This document shows positions 43,905 to 51,212 of a stretch of DNA of 64,000 nt, piece after piece. Below the pieces are notes generated by a model that was given only the letters and a program-made list of their open reading frames with translations, did no database searches and was not told where the DNA came from. The first letter of the stretch is position 1; every line of letters begins with the position of its first letter. The position numbers and the translations under genes are program-made. The DNA is from Thermincola carboxydiphila (GTDB lineage: Bacteria; Bacillota; Thermincolia; Thermincolales; UBA2595). Where the stretch lies: positions 35,700 to 99,699 of the forward strand of contig JAENYP010000011.1 of the NCBI GenBank assembly GCA_016841725.1, in the 5' to 3' direction.

Positions 43905-44843
43905 ATGGCCAAAAAATATATTTCCGACTTTCAGGTCGGGGACAGCATTGATGAAATATTATATATAAATTCAAAAAGGGTGCAAAACTACAAAAATAAA
44001 CCGGGCTGTTTCCTGAATCTGGTCCTCAGTGACCGGACAGGGACAATCGGGTGCAAGCTGTGGGATTTCAATCCGGAACAGTCAAATGCCCCGGAGAAAA
44101 CCTTTATCAGGTCTATCGGTGAGGTAGTGGAATTCGCTGAGGCACCGGAAATCCATCTTAAGGATTATGAGTTAATAGACAGCACGGCTGTTGACCCCCG
44201 GGACTTCTTACCGGTAACCCCTTTTGACACCGTGGAAATGCAGAGGGAGTTCTGCCAGATAGCCCTGAAGCTACAGAATAGGCATCTCAAAAGCCTGTTG
44301 AGCCTGTTTGCCCAGGATGATAACCTGTTTCACAGGTTTTCCCAATGCCCGGCAGCTAAAATGATTCACCAGGCATATGTGGGCGGACTGTTGGAACACA
44401 GTTTGAAAACAGCTAAGATCGTGGAACAGGTTGCTGCCTTTTATCCCGCTGTCAACAGGGAACTGGCTGTGACCGGTGCCCTGCTCCATGACATTGGCAA
44501 ACTGGACGAATACGATTTTGATTATTCTATTGAAGTAACAGACGAGGGAAGGCTGCTGGGGCATATAGTTCTTGGCCTGAAAATCTTGGATGGCCTGATT
44601 GACCGCATACCGGATTTTCCCGATGAATTTAGGCTTGCCCTGCATCATATCATTACCAGCCACCATGGCAGGTATGAGTGGCAGTCACCCAAAAGGCCCA
44701 AAACTATCGAGGCCTGCCTGGTCCATTATGCTGATGCCATGGAAGCAGACCTGTGGAAGTTCAGCAGCCTCAGAGAAAAATACGAAGGTGAGAATTGGAG
44801 TCCCTGGGAGAGGAGTTTGGAGAGGTGTGTTTATTTGAAATAG
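43905..44843 (+). CDS. YhaM-like OB-fold and HD-domain exoribonuclease
   Basis: A 312-residue protein with an N-terminal OB fold (KPGCFLNLVLSDRTGTIGCKLWD) and a C-terminal HD domain (HSLKTAKIVEQV, then LLHDIGKLDEY and HHIITSHHG). This is the build of YhaM/CBF1, a 3-prime-to-5-prime exoribonuclease that also acts on ssDNA. The length matches the family. The ATG at 43905 is preceded by AGGAG with 8-bp spacing; an upstream GTG at 43896 overlaps that site. YhaM is usually a chromosomal housekeeping gene, so its presence inside the island borders is notable; it may be a second copy. Confidence 0.85.
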   Translation: MAKKYISDFQVGDSIDEILYINSKRVQNYKNKPGCFLNLVLSDRTGTIGCKLWDFNPEQSNAPEKTFIRSIGEVVEFAEAPEIHLKDYELIDSTAVDPRDFLPVTPFDTVEMQREFCQIALKLQNRHLKSLLSLFAQDDNLFHRFSQCPAAKMIHQAYVGGLLEHSLKTAKIVEQVAAFYPAVNRELAVTGALLHDIGKLDEYDFDYSIEVTDEGRLLGHIVLGLKILDGLIDRIPDFPDEFRLALHHIITSHHGRYEWQSPKRPKTIEACLVHYADAMEADLWKFSSLREKYEGENWSPWERSLERCVYLK

Positions 44844-44997
44844 CGGTACACAAAGTCAGCCCAAATTAAATATGACAGCATTTAAAAAGGAAATCCGGTT
44901 TTCTGCTAGAATTTATCTGCAATATTAGTATTTATTATTAAGAGAGATTGAGGTTCCATAAAGTCTGGCTAATCTAACAGTACTTCAAGGAGGCTCT

Positions 44998-45807
44998 ATG
45001 GAAAACACTTTGATGCCAGTTCTATTATTAACTATATTTTTCGCTGTGATTCTTCCCGGGATTAATAAGAAACCCAGGGTTGTGGCAGGTGCTGTTATAT
45101 GTTTTGCTTTAATAACAGGCTGCAACTATGCACAAACAGGTCAAAATAATCAGGCGACAGACAATCAGGTAATAGAAAATCAGGCGAATAACGGTCAGAT
45201 TAATGTGGTGCCGGCAAAGGTGATATCAGTGGTTGACGGTGACACTGTAGGTGTCAGGATGGGCCAGGCCGAGGAGAGAGTGCGGTTGATCGGGGTAGAT
45301 ACTCCTGAAACCAAACACCCCACGCGGTCGGTTGGGGCTTATGGCCCGGAGGCTTCGAGTTTCACCAAAAGCGAATTAAACGGTAAGTCAGTCTTTCTTG
45401 AATTCGATGTATCGGAGAGAGATAAATACGGGCGGATGCTGGCTTATGTTTGGCTCGAAAAGCCATTATTGGGCAGTAATAGCGAAATCAGATCCAAAAT
45501 GTTCAATGCGGTTCTGCTGCTTAATGGATATGCCCAGTTGATGACAGTTCCGCCAAATGTCAAATATGTTGATTACTTTAAAGACCTTCAAGCTCAGGCC
45601 CGGAAAGACGGCAATGGATTGTGGGGATTAACTGGGGCAGGATCTTTAGGGGGCAAATACATTGGAAGCAAAAAGTCAGATAAATACCATTACCCGGACT
45701 GTGAATGGGCAAAAAAGATTCTTCCTGAGAATGTAATTTGGTTTAAAGATGTAAGTGATGCGAATGCACACGGCTATAAACCGTGTGGGATTTGCAGACC
45801 AGAGTAA
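44998..45807 (+). CDS. Thermonuclease (SNase) lipoprotein with C-terminal zinc-binding motif
   Basis: A 269-residue exported nuclease. Hydrophobic N-terminal segments end in a lipobox-like ALITGC (Cys42), followed by an Asn/Gln-rich spacer. The SNase domain (about 67-215) starts VISVVDGDTV and keeps the catalytic residues: Arg in RLIGVDTPET, its Glu, and Arg in DKYGRMLAYVW. The tail KYHYPDCEWAKKI ... YKPCGICRPE is the short metal-binding motif often appended to such nucleases. AAGGAGG precedes the ATG. It would degrade nucleic acid outside the cell. Confidence 0.85.
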   Translation: MENTLMPVLLLTIFFAVILPGINKKPRVVAGAVICFALITGCNYAQTGQNNQATDNQVIENQANNGQINVVPAKVISVVDGDTVGVRMGQAEERVRLIGVDTPETKHPTRSVGAYGPEASSFTKSELNGKSVFLEFDVSERDKYGRMLAYVWLEKPLLGSNSEIRSKMFNAVLLLNGYAQLMTVPPNVKYVDYFKDLQAQARKDGNGLWGLTGAGSLGGKYIGSKKSDKYHYPDCEWAKKILPENVIWFKDVSDANAHGYKPCGICRPE

Positions 45808-45818
45808 ATAATTAATAC

Positions 45819-45834
45819 TGACAAACAGTTGTCA
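45819..45834. promoter_or_regulatory. Inverted-repeat operator-like site, copy D
   Basis: TGACA-N6-TGTCA followed by CTTTGACATGGGGTAATCTCCTT and AAAACAGGGAGATT. The leader matches copies B and C, but no gene follows; a hairpin and then the convergent PIN gene come next. It appears to be an orphan leader whose gene was lost. Confidence 0.5.
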
Positions 45835-45870
45835 CTTTGACATGGGGTAATCTCCTTGAAAACAGGGAGA

Positions 45871-45901
45871 TTTAGGCACCCGAAATCTCCGGGTGCCTAA
45901 A
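45871..45901. terminator. Hairpin between convergent genes, with an alternative fold
   Basis: TTTAGGCACCCG (45871-45882) pairs perfectly with CGGGTGCCTAAA (45890-45901), a 12-bp stem. GGAGATTT (45866-45873) can instead pair with AAATCTCC (45883-45890). There is no T-run directly after the stem. It probably ends transcription of the SNase gene and of the minus-strand PIN gene. Confidence 0.6.
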
Positions 45902-45926
45902 GTGTCTTGTGTTTTTTAATGAGGTA

Positions 45927-46439
45927 CTATCGCCCGATTTTTATTAAAGCTCGCCTTACAATGGCTTTTGAAATATACTTGGGATTATTGGCATGTATTT
46001 TTAGTATGATAGTTTCTGCATCTTGTGCCGACAGTCCACCGGAGTCCACCAACAGACAAACTAGTTCAATGCCCCAGATAACAGGTACACTTTCAGAAAC
46101 ACATTTTCTTCTAAGAGGCTTATCATTTGAAACGCAGGTCATTCCATGTTCTTTGGCGAGAATTACACAAAGCTTGTCTTGGAATGATAAGGAACCGATG
46201 TTACTAAATGCTTCGACCAGTTGGTCAAGGTCAGGTTCTATAAGCTTAATTCCAAGTCTGATACAATCACTCTCTTTGATTTGCTTAACTTCATCAAAGA
46301 CAGGGGTGGCCAAGAATACCTGGCCAACGTGTGAATTAACTAGTTTAATAATAGTTCGGTCACATTGGAAAAAATCTATGAGAATATTGGCATCCATTAT
46401 CAACAAACTGTGTGTTTTTTTACTCATGCTTAATACCAC
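45927..46439 (-). CDS. PIN-domain protein (toxin-like)
   Basis: A PIN-fold RNase-like protein of about 170 residues with SLLIMDANILIDFF (first Asp), VFDEVKQI (acidic), and SFQDKLCVILAKEHGMTCVSNDKPLRRKC (the further acidic residues). Start options are GTG 46439, which overlaps the upstream XRE gene, or ATG 46427, which lies 2 bp after its stop. Either way the two are coupled. Pairs of a XRE-ImmA protein with a PIN protein are a known toxin-antitoxin-like arrangement, likely cleaving RNA when the regulator is lost. Confidence 0.8.
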   Translation of the reverse strand: MVLSMSKKTHSLLIMDANILIDFFQCDRTIIKLVNSHVGQVFLATPVFDEVKQIKESDCIRLGIKLIEPDLDQLVEAFSNIGSLSFQDKLCVILAKEHGMTCVSNDKPLRRKCVSESVPVIWGIELVCLLVDSGGLSAQDAETIILKIHANNPKYISKAIVRRALIKIGR

Positions 46440-47575
46440 GAAGCAATTCTTTCTCGCATCGATTCAAGGTCAAGCCTTAGTATCTCTGCGCCCCGGCTTA
46501 AGGTGATTTTCTCTTGCTCAATAGCTTCACGAACAAGTTTTGATAAACGATCTTCCATAAAGTTTGATGGTGATAAAGAATCTGGTTCATGAGCACGCAG
46601 AATTTCCGGTGCCTGTCCAAATTCTTCTGGGGGTATTGCTTCGGGTTCATCAGTGAATTTTAAGGTTTTACCATGCCTTGATTTGTAGGCTGCCTGGAAT
46701 TTTCCCCAAACACCAGGGCCGTGTTTTTCAGCCAGCCGATACAAAACAGTCTTATAGCTGACTTGGAATATATGTTTTACTTTATAAACCCGGTCTAAGA
46801 AATACAAGCCATAAGTGTCATTCCATTCTGAATCAAATGCTTTTTCAGGCATGAGGAAATAAGAGGCAAATATATTCGCTTCTTTTTCCTCATCACTATC
46901 TTCAATCGATTTCTGAACATCATATGCGTTAATGTGGAGAAGTAAATGCCCAAGTTCGTGGGCAGCACTAAAAATCCAACGTTCAACCGAGATTCTGTCC
47001 CAAACGTTTACGATGATGGCAGGACCACCATCTTTTTCTGAAACGGATAGACCAAAAAAACCATCTGATGCAAGAGTCAGAGGGTATACTTTGATTCCAC
47101 ATGATTCTAATAAACCTGAAATATCTCGGATTGGGTCCTTTTCCCCTAGTTCTAGCTTAGTTCTTACTAAAGCCGCTGCCTTCTTTGCCCTGGACACCCT
47201 TTTTGTTTTAGAAAGTTCTCCGGGCAAATCTGCTAGACAATACGGTTCTTTTTGATTTAAAAGGTCCTCAAGCAGATTAAAGTCATCCAGCCAACGAGCC
47301 ACTTCGCATAAAATGTTTTCCCGGCTGTTCATTTTTTTTAGTGCCCTAAACCTTACATTCTTTAAAGTTCGAACCGGTACAAATAAATCCTGAAGTTTGA
47401 CCCCCATACCTGCAGCAATATTTTGCAGAGTAGATACCTTAGGGGTTGAAGAACCGGTTTCTATGTTTCGGTAAGCAAGCCTCGAAATACCTGATCGGTC
47501 TGCTGCCTCTGATTGACTCAACCCCTGGCCTTCACGAATCCGACGGAGATTTGCGCCAATCATTTTTTTATCCAT
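46430..47575 (-). CDS. XRE-family regulator with ImmA/IrrE metallopeptidase domain
   Basis: A 381-residue protein: an N-terminal helix-turn-helix (IGANLRRIREGQGLSQSEAADRSGIS, residues 6-31), a middle linker, and an ImmA/IrrE peptidase domain with AAHELGHLLLHIN (HEXXH at 206-210) and EKEANIFASYFLMP. Such COG2856-type proteins act as regulator or antitoxin for the adjacent toxin gene. GGGAGGT precedes the ATG. A perfect 8-bp inverted repeat just upstream (47604-47628) overlaps the promoter and is the likely site of autoregulation. Confidence 0.87.
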   Translation of the reverse strand: MDKKMIGANLRRIREGQGLSQSEAADRSGISRLAYRNIETGSSTPKVSTLQNIAAGMGVKLQDLFVPVRTLKNVRFRALKKMNSRENILCEVARWLDDFNLLEDLLNQKEPYCLADLPGELSKTKRVSRAKKAAALVRTKLELGEKDPIRDISGLLESCGIKVYPLTLASDGFFGLSVSEKDGGPAIIVNVWDRISVERWIFSAAHELGHLLLHINAYDVQKSIEDSDEEKEANIFASYFLMPEKAFDSEWNDTYGLYFLDRVYKVKHIFQVSYKTVLYRLAEKHGPGVWGKFQAAYKSRHGKTLKFTDEPEAIPPEEFGQAPEILRAHEPDSLSPSNFMEDRLSKLVREAIEQEKITLSRGAEILRLDLESMRERIASWY

Positions 47576-47603
47576 AAAATTAAACCTCCCTTCAAACCTA
47601 TTA

Positions 47604-47628
47604 TATACAAAAAAACAATATTTGTATA
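47604..47628 (-). promoter_or_regulatory. Operator overlapping the XRE-PIN promoter
   Basis: TATACAAA-N9-TTTGTATA is a perfect inverted repeat. On the minus strand a TATAAT (-10) lies at 47600-47605, so a protein bound here would block the promoter. It is placed 29 bp ahead of the XRE start codon. Confidence 0.65.
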
Positions 47629-47677
47629 CATGTAAACTAAACTTGCCAAAAAATTATTTTGTGTTATAGCTACACAC

Positions 47678-47706
47678 CAAAGCCCCCGTTTCATAACAGG
47701 GGCTTT
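47678..47706 (-). terminator. Terminator of the integrase gene
   Basis: AAAGCCCC and GGGGCTTT form a stem of about 8 bp with an 11-nt loop, 17 bp past the integrase stop on the minus strand. Confidence 0.65.
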
Positions 47707-47722
47707 CACATGCGGCTTTATC

Positions 47723-48610
47723 CTATTTCAGCTTATTTACCGCATCCCGTTTCTTCATGGCATTCGTATGTGTATAAATATGGGTACTACCTGGATCTAG
47801 GTGCCCCATCAGCTCCTGAATGGTGACCAAATCAACCCCTGCATCAAGCAAATTAGTAGCAAACGTATGCCGGAGCTTATGAGGCGTATAAATCTTGGGG
47901 TCCAGTCCGGCCTTTGCAATACAATTGCCGAACCGGGTCCGCAGTGTACATCTATCCAGCCTATTACCTTTTTCATTAATGAAAATTGCTTTATTAACAA
48001 GGGGTAAACGTGTTTGCAGATATTCCCAGGCCAATTCCAGGACAACATCCTTAACTGGCAGCACCCTTTCCTGCTGCCCTTTACCCATAACCTTTAACGT
48101 TGCTGCTTTAAAGTCAAGGTCATTCCAGTTTAAACTAAGAAACTCTGTGCGCCTGACACCGGTATAGCCGAACACATAAAGCATGAGCTTATCCTGCAGC
48201 CAAAGGTCGTCTTCTTGCATAAAATCAGGCACCCGAAGCAGCCGTTCAAATTCACCTGGTTTTAGATAAATTGGTATCCTCTTAGGTTTTTTTGGCGGTT
48301 TGATTTTTCTCATGGGAGAAGCCAATATATAGTCCTGGTCAATACAGTAATTAAAGAAGCTTCTCATGCTGTTAACTCTTCTTGCAACAGTGGCAGGTTT
48401 GTAATTTTTTGTCTGCCCTAAGTGAATTAAGAACTTATGAACCAATGGCTGATTAACCGCTTCAACCTGTGGGGGGACCCCCTGCTCCTCCATAAATTCA
48501 GCCAGCCTGTTCAAGTCAGCCCTATAAGCATAATCCGTGCAGACTGTTGTATTCTTTTCCACCCTTAAATAAGCCAGGAACTCCTCCGTAATTTCACGTA
48601 AGTCCACCAT
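47723..48610 (-). CDS. int: Island integrase (XerC/D-like tyrosine recombinase)
   Basis: A 295-residue tyrosine recombinase. The core-binding domain is about 4-100. The catalytic set is complete: R153 in GVRRTEFL, K177, H244 and R247 in HKLRHTF, H270 in MGHLDPG and Y279 in HIYTHT. The ATG at 48610 is behind GGAGGTG; an upstream in-frame ATG at 48661 is less likely. It lies just inside the right copy of the rnpB repeat and reads inward, which makes it the best candidate for the enzyme that inserted the island into rnpB. It is distinct in sequence from the left recombinase at 2454-3389. Confidence 0.88.
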   Translation of the reverse strand: MVDLREITEEFLAYLRVEKNTTVCTDYAYRADLNRLAEFMEEQGVPPQVEAVNQPLVHKFLIHLGQTKNYKPATVARRVNSMRSFFNYCIDQDYILASPMRKIKPPKKPKRIPIYLKPGEFERLLRVPDFMQEDDLWLQDKLMLYVFGYTGVRRTEFLSLNWNDLDFKAATLKVMGKGQQERVLPVKDVVLELAWEYLQTRLPLVNKAIFINEKGNRLDRCTLRTRFGNCIAKAGLDPKIYTPHKLRHTFATNLLDAGVDLVTIQELMGHLDPGSTHIYTHTNAMKKRDAVNKLK

Positions 48611-48740
48611 AACACCTCCGATGCATAGATATGCATAAATTTGTATGCAACAGAAGTACATCTAACGGGGACATAGCTCTTTTGAAGTTTATTTGAACCT
48701 TAGAGCCACGTGGAAATAGAGGGTTACCATATTTTACCTC

Positions 48741-48769
48741 CAGAACTCGGCTTATCGATTTACTCGGTT
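48741..48769 (+). repeat. attR: right copy of the 29-bp rnpB attachment repeat
   Basis: Identical to 490-518. It is the displaced original 3-prime end of the host rnpB gene (CR-V segment and P1 strand), with no RNase P RNA upstream of it. Confidence 0.9.
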
Positions 48770-48782
48770 ACAATTATTGGTG

Positions 48783-48811
48783 ACAACGGTGCATATAACC
48801 GTTGTTTTTTT
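48783..48811 (+). terminator. Original host rnpB terminator
   Basis: ACAACGGT (48783-48790) pairs with ACCGTTGT (48798-48805), followed by a T-run and ATGC. It matches the terminator after attL in position and tail but not in stem sequence. Confidence 0.8.
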
Positions 48812-48947
48812 ATGCTTATTTTCAGTTATTAATCATGAGTCAACTTATGGGGCCGCTCCCTGTTTTTTATCTTAACCGTTTCGAGTTGCCGGTTCATATA
48901 ATATGTTATCTCAACTTATTTTTTGCTTACGTGCTTATTGAGAGGAA

Positions 48948-49612
48948 GTGTTGTTACCTTTGAACAAAATAGATGTTTTGATACCTGTTGTTGAAAAAGA
49001 TCTGGAAGTACTGCCATATGCCATAGATTTTGCAAGGAAAAATATCAGGCACTACATTGGAGAGGTAGTAATAATTGCGCCTGAAAACGGAACTATTAAG
49101 GCTTTGAGCAGAGAAAAGGGCTGCAGGTTTATCAACGAAAACACGGTTCTGCCAATTACCCGAAAAGATATCGATTATTGTCCAAAAATAAAAAATAATT
49201 ATATGGACAGATCGGGTTGTGGCTGTTTCAGCAATTATTAAAACTCAGTGGTGATATTATCGGCAATCAGGAGAATTATTTAGTTCTTGATGCAGATACA
49301 CTTTTAATCCGGCCACATGTATTTGAACACAACGGCAAAACAGTTTTCTATTACAGAAAAGACCTCCACAGGCCTTATCTGCAGACTTATGAAAAACTGT
49401 TGGGAGAAAAGGCCATGGCGGCTGACGCTTCCATATCTTTTGTCATTTAGTACATGTATTTTAAAAACAGCAGGGTTATGGAACTGAAAAAGCTAATCGA
49501 GGCCAGGCATCACACCGCATGGTACACCGCAATAATAAACAATATCAATAAAGAGGAATTATCCAGTTTTTTTGAATTTGAAACATATGGAAACTACATA
49601 TATAAAAATTAA
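48948..49612 (+). pseudogene. Broken glycosyltransferase-like gene (DUF6492-like)
   Basis: The frame from GTG 48948 reads KIDVLIPVVEKDLEVLPYAI and then NYMDRSG. It shifts near 49217 into WLFQQLLKLSGDIIG and YLVLDADTLLIRP, hits an in-frame TAG at 49448-49450, and continues MYFKNSRVMELKKLIE to a stop at 49610. The LDADTLL motif is a DXD-type metal site. The intact protein would be about 220 residues. Two lesions mean it is no longer functional. It is the first host gene after the island. Confidence 0.7.
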
Positions 49613-49682
49613 AAAACTTATCCAAAATAAACATACCGGAACTTGCCGGCAGATATCGTTCTATTTCTTTTCATGCGTACTA

Positions 49683-50522
49683 TCAGTAGAATCTCCTAAT
49701 GATATTCAGCAGCGGCTGGCTTGCCCAGGGATCATATGGAATTAGTCTTTTTAAATGCAGAACAGGCCGCAGAAAAGATTTTGCCTTATTGTTCAGCATA
49801 CTCGCTGCAAAGGAAAAGGTGCTATTGGAAATTGCCAACATATCACATTGACTTAACAAATAGAAATCGGAATAGAAGTAATTGTCGGGGAGCGAACTGT
49901 ATAAGTCTTGCACAGTTACAGGATGATATTCCGAGAACTCTGAGGCAGCAGCATCTATTTCGTCGCTGGCAATGAACAATACCGGATCAGGCACTATTGA
50001 CCAGATGGAACAAAGCCAGTTTTTGTACCAAGCAGTTGGAGCAATAAAGAAAAATACTTGTTTGTTTGTACCTTTATAGTCATTATAATCTCCTCTTCTA
50101 ATATGCAATCCGATAATTGTTTTACCCCGGGAAAACAGGTTTGCCAAACCTGTGTCCATCTCAGCTTTTATTTCCGGAACAGGTATAAAAAGAGACTGAA
50201 AATATTCTTTATAAGGTGCAAAGCTGGATGTATGAAACTGAAAATTTCCTGAAAAATCGACGTTTTTGTATCTTGGTGTAGGTTCTGTAAAAATTTTCTG
50301 CAGGTTCTTTTGTCTGAGTTCGGATATCACAGGTAATTTTCCTGATATCGGCGGATCGTTATGTCCGAAAAGGTATTGACCGGCCCAAACAGGTGTCTCA
50401 ACTCTCATGTTAAACACCTGGGCGTAAATTTTAAGAAACGCATACTGGAAAATCTGGTTTCCAAAACGGCCTTTTTCCCCTAATGTTGACATAGTTACAA
50501 CTGGACTGCTGGTATCAACCAT
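49683..50522 (-). CDS. Glycosyltransferase family 11 (alpha-1,2-fucosyltransferase-like)
   Basis: A 279-residue protein with the GT11 pattern: GRFGNQIFQYAFLKIYA near the N-terminus, IIGLHIRRGDYNDYKG (the GDP-fucose-binding HxRRxDY motif) in the middle, VLFIASDEIDAA and MLAISNSTFSFAASML near the end. It would add fucose or a similar sugar to a surface glycan. GGGAGATG before ATG 50522 favours this start over 50537. It is convergent with the dead gene on its left; both may belong to a former glycan locus. Confidence 0.8.
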   Translation of the reverse strand: MVDTSSPVVTMSTLGEKGRFGNQIFQYAFLKIYAQVFNMRVETPVWAGQYLFGHNDPPISGKLPVISELRQKNLQKIFTEPTPRYKNVDFSGNFQFHTSSFAPYKEYFQSLFIPVPEIKAEMDTGLANLFSRGKTIIGLHIRRGDYNDYKGTNKQVFFFIAPTAWYKNWLCSIWSIVPDPVLFIASDEIDAAASEFSEYHPVTVQDLYSSLPDNYFYSDFYLLSQCDMLAISNSTFSFAASMLNNKAKSFLRPVLHLKRLIPYDPWASQPLLNIIRRFY

Positions 50523-50794
50523 GATCACATCTCCCATTGTCTTTTTTGTAGGTTAGAATTAGTTCATTCATAGTTAATGTATGAGAGACAATGTCAAAGA
50601 GCGATATCCGGTAAAAAATCTGGAATTAAGTAACTTCGAGGGTGGATTAATTTACTTCCAATAGACGCAAGGCCAATATTTCAACCCCCGAAAACCGCAT
50701 TTCAACCCCCGAAAGCCGCATTTTAATCCAATTTGGTGGGAAATTACAGAAATAGAGAGAATTATTATAAATACTATATAAAACTGAATAAAAT
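50523..50794. other. Gene-free stretch upstream of the c-di-GMP riboswitch
   Basis: Holds a 21-bp tandem duplication (50678-50698 and 50699-50719, unit ATTTCAACCCCCGAAARCCGC, one mismatch) and an A+T-rich segment with TATAAA at 50777-50782 that may be the -10 region for the riboswitch RNA. No gene is visible. Confidence 0.5.
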
Positions 50795-50895
50795 CGGATT
50801 CCGAGATAATGGCAAACCCGCCGAAAGGCGGGGGCGCAAAGCCACGGGTCTAAAATTAGTGTAACTGATCATGACCGCCGGGTTGCCGAAGGAAC
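50795..50895 (+). promoter_or_regulatory. Cyclic-di-GMP-I riboswitch (GEMM-I)
   Basis: The motif order is that of GEMM-I: GGCAAACC, a GAAA-capped stem (CCGCCGAAAGGCGGG), GGCGCAAAGCCACGGGTCTA (tetraloop receptor side), a variable loop, and CCGCCGGGTTGCCGAA closing P1b. An intrinsic terminator follows at 50917. It should sense c-di-GMP and control the secreted protein gene 300 bp downstream. Confidence 0.88.
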
Positions 50896-50916
50896 CAGTT
50901 TTATCATCGTAAAAAG

Positions 50917-50951
50917 ACACCAGTCCCTTTGATCCGGGGCAGGTGTTTTTT
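50917..50951 (+). terminator. Riboswitch expression-platform terminator
   Basis: ACACCAGTCCC (50917-50927) pairs with GGGGCAGGTGT (50936-50946), followed by six Ts. Placed just after the riboswitch, it makes a transcription-termination switch likely. Whether c-di-GMP turns the gene on or off cannot be told by eye. Confidence 0.75.
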
Positions 50952-51212
50952 GTTTCAATAAGGGGAAAAACCTTATGGCGGCAGATTTTCTTTTCTGACA
51001 AGAGAAGTGTAAAGGAAGAGATTTAATGAACACACTTATTAGGCTCCAATAGTATTTGTGCAGGACATTTATATAGTGATAGACCCTGATGCCCAAGTGG
51101 CAGAATACAGGGAAAGTAACAATAAAGCAAAAGTTGAAATAGCTTTGAAGAGTTAGACTCTAAAGATATCTTGATCCCGATAAAACAACCATAAGGGAGG
51201 GGAGTGTCGGTT
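50952..51212. other. Leader of the secreted protein gene, no gene seen
   Basis: About 260 bp of untranslated leader after the riboswitch terminator, ending in AAGGGAGGGGAG before ATG 51213. No ORF with a start signal is visible. Confidence 0.4.

Larger units (their letters stand above)
490..48769. mobile_element. Integrated genomic (defence) island in rnpB
   Basis: The element is bounded by a perfect 29-bp direct repeat that is the 3-prime end of rnpB, and a XerC/D-like integrase lies 131 bp inside the right repeat. Both repeats are followed by a hairpin terminator and the shared string GTTTTTTTATGC. The cargo is dominated by restriction, nuclease, helicase and methyltransferase genes, and includes three further recombinases. 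No conjugation, plasmid replication or phage structural genes were seen, so it is probably not self-transmissible. Excision has not been shown; the boundaries rest on sequence alone. Confidence 0.85.

Noticed and set aside
45926-46506. A 199-codon plus-strand ORF at 45907-46506
   Set aside because: It is antisense to the PIN gene, which has clear catalytic motifs and coupling to the XRE gene.
49721-50252. Plus-strand ORFs over the fucosyltransferase-like gene
   Set aside because: They are antisense to a gene with clear GT11 motifs and have no ribosome sites.
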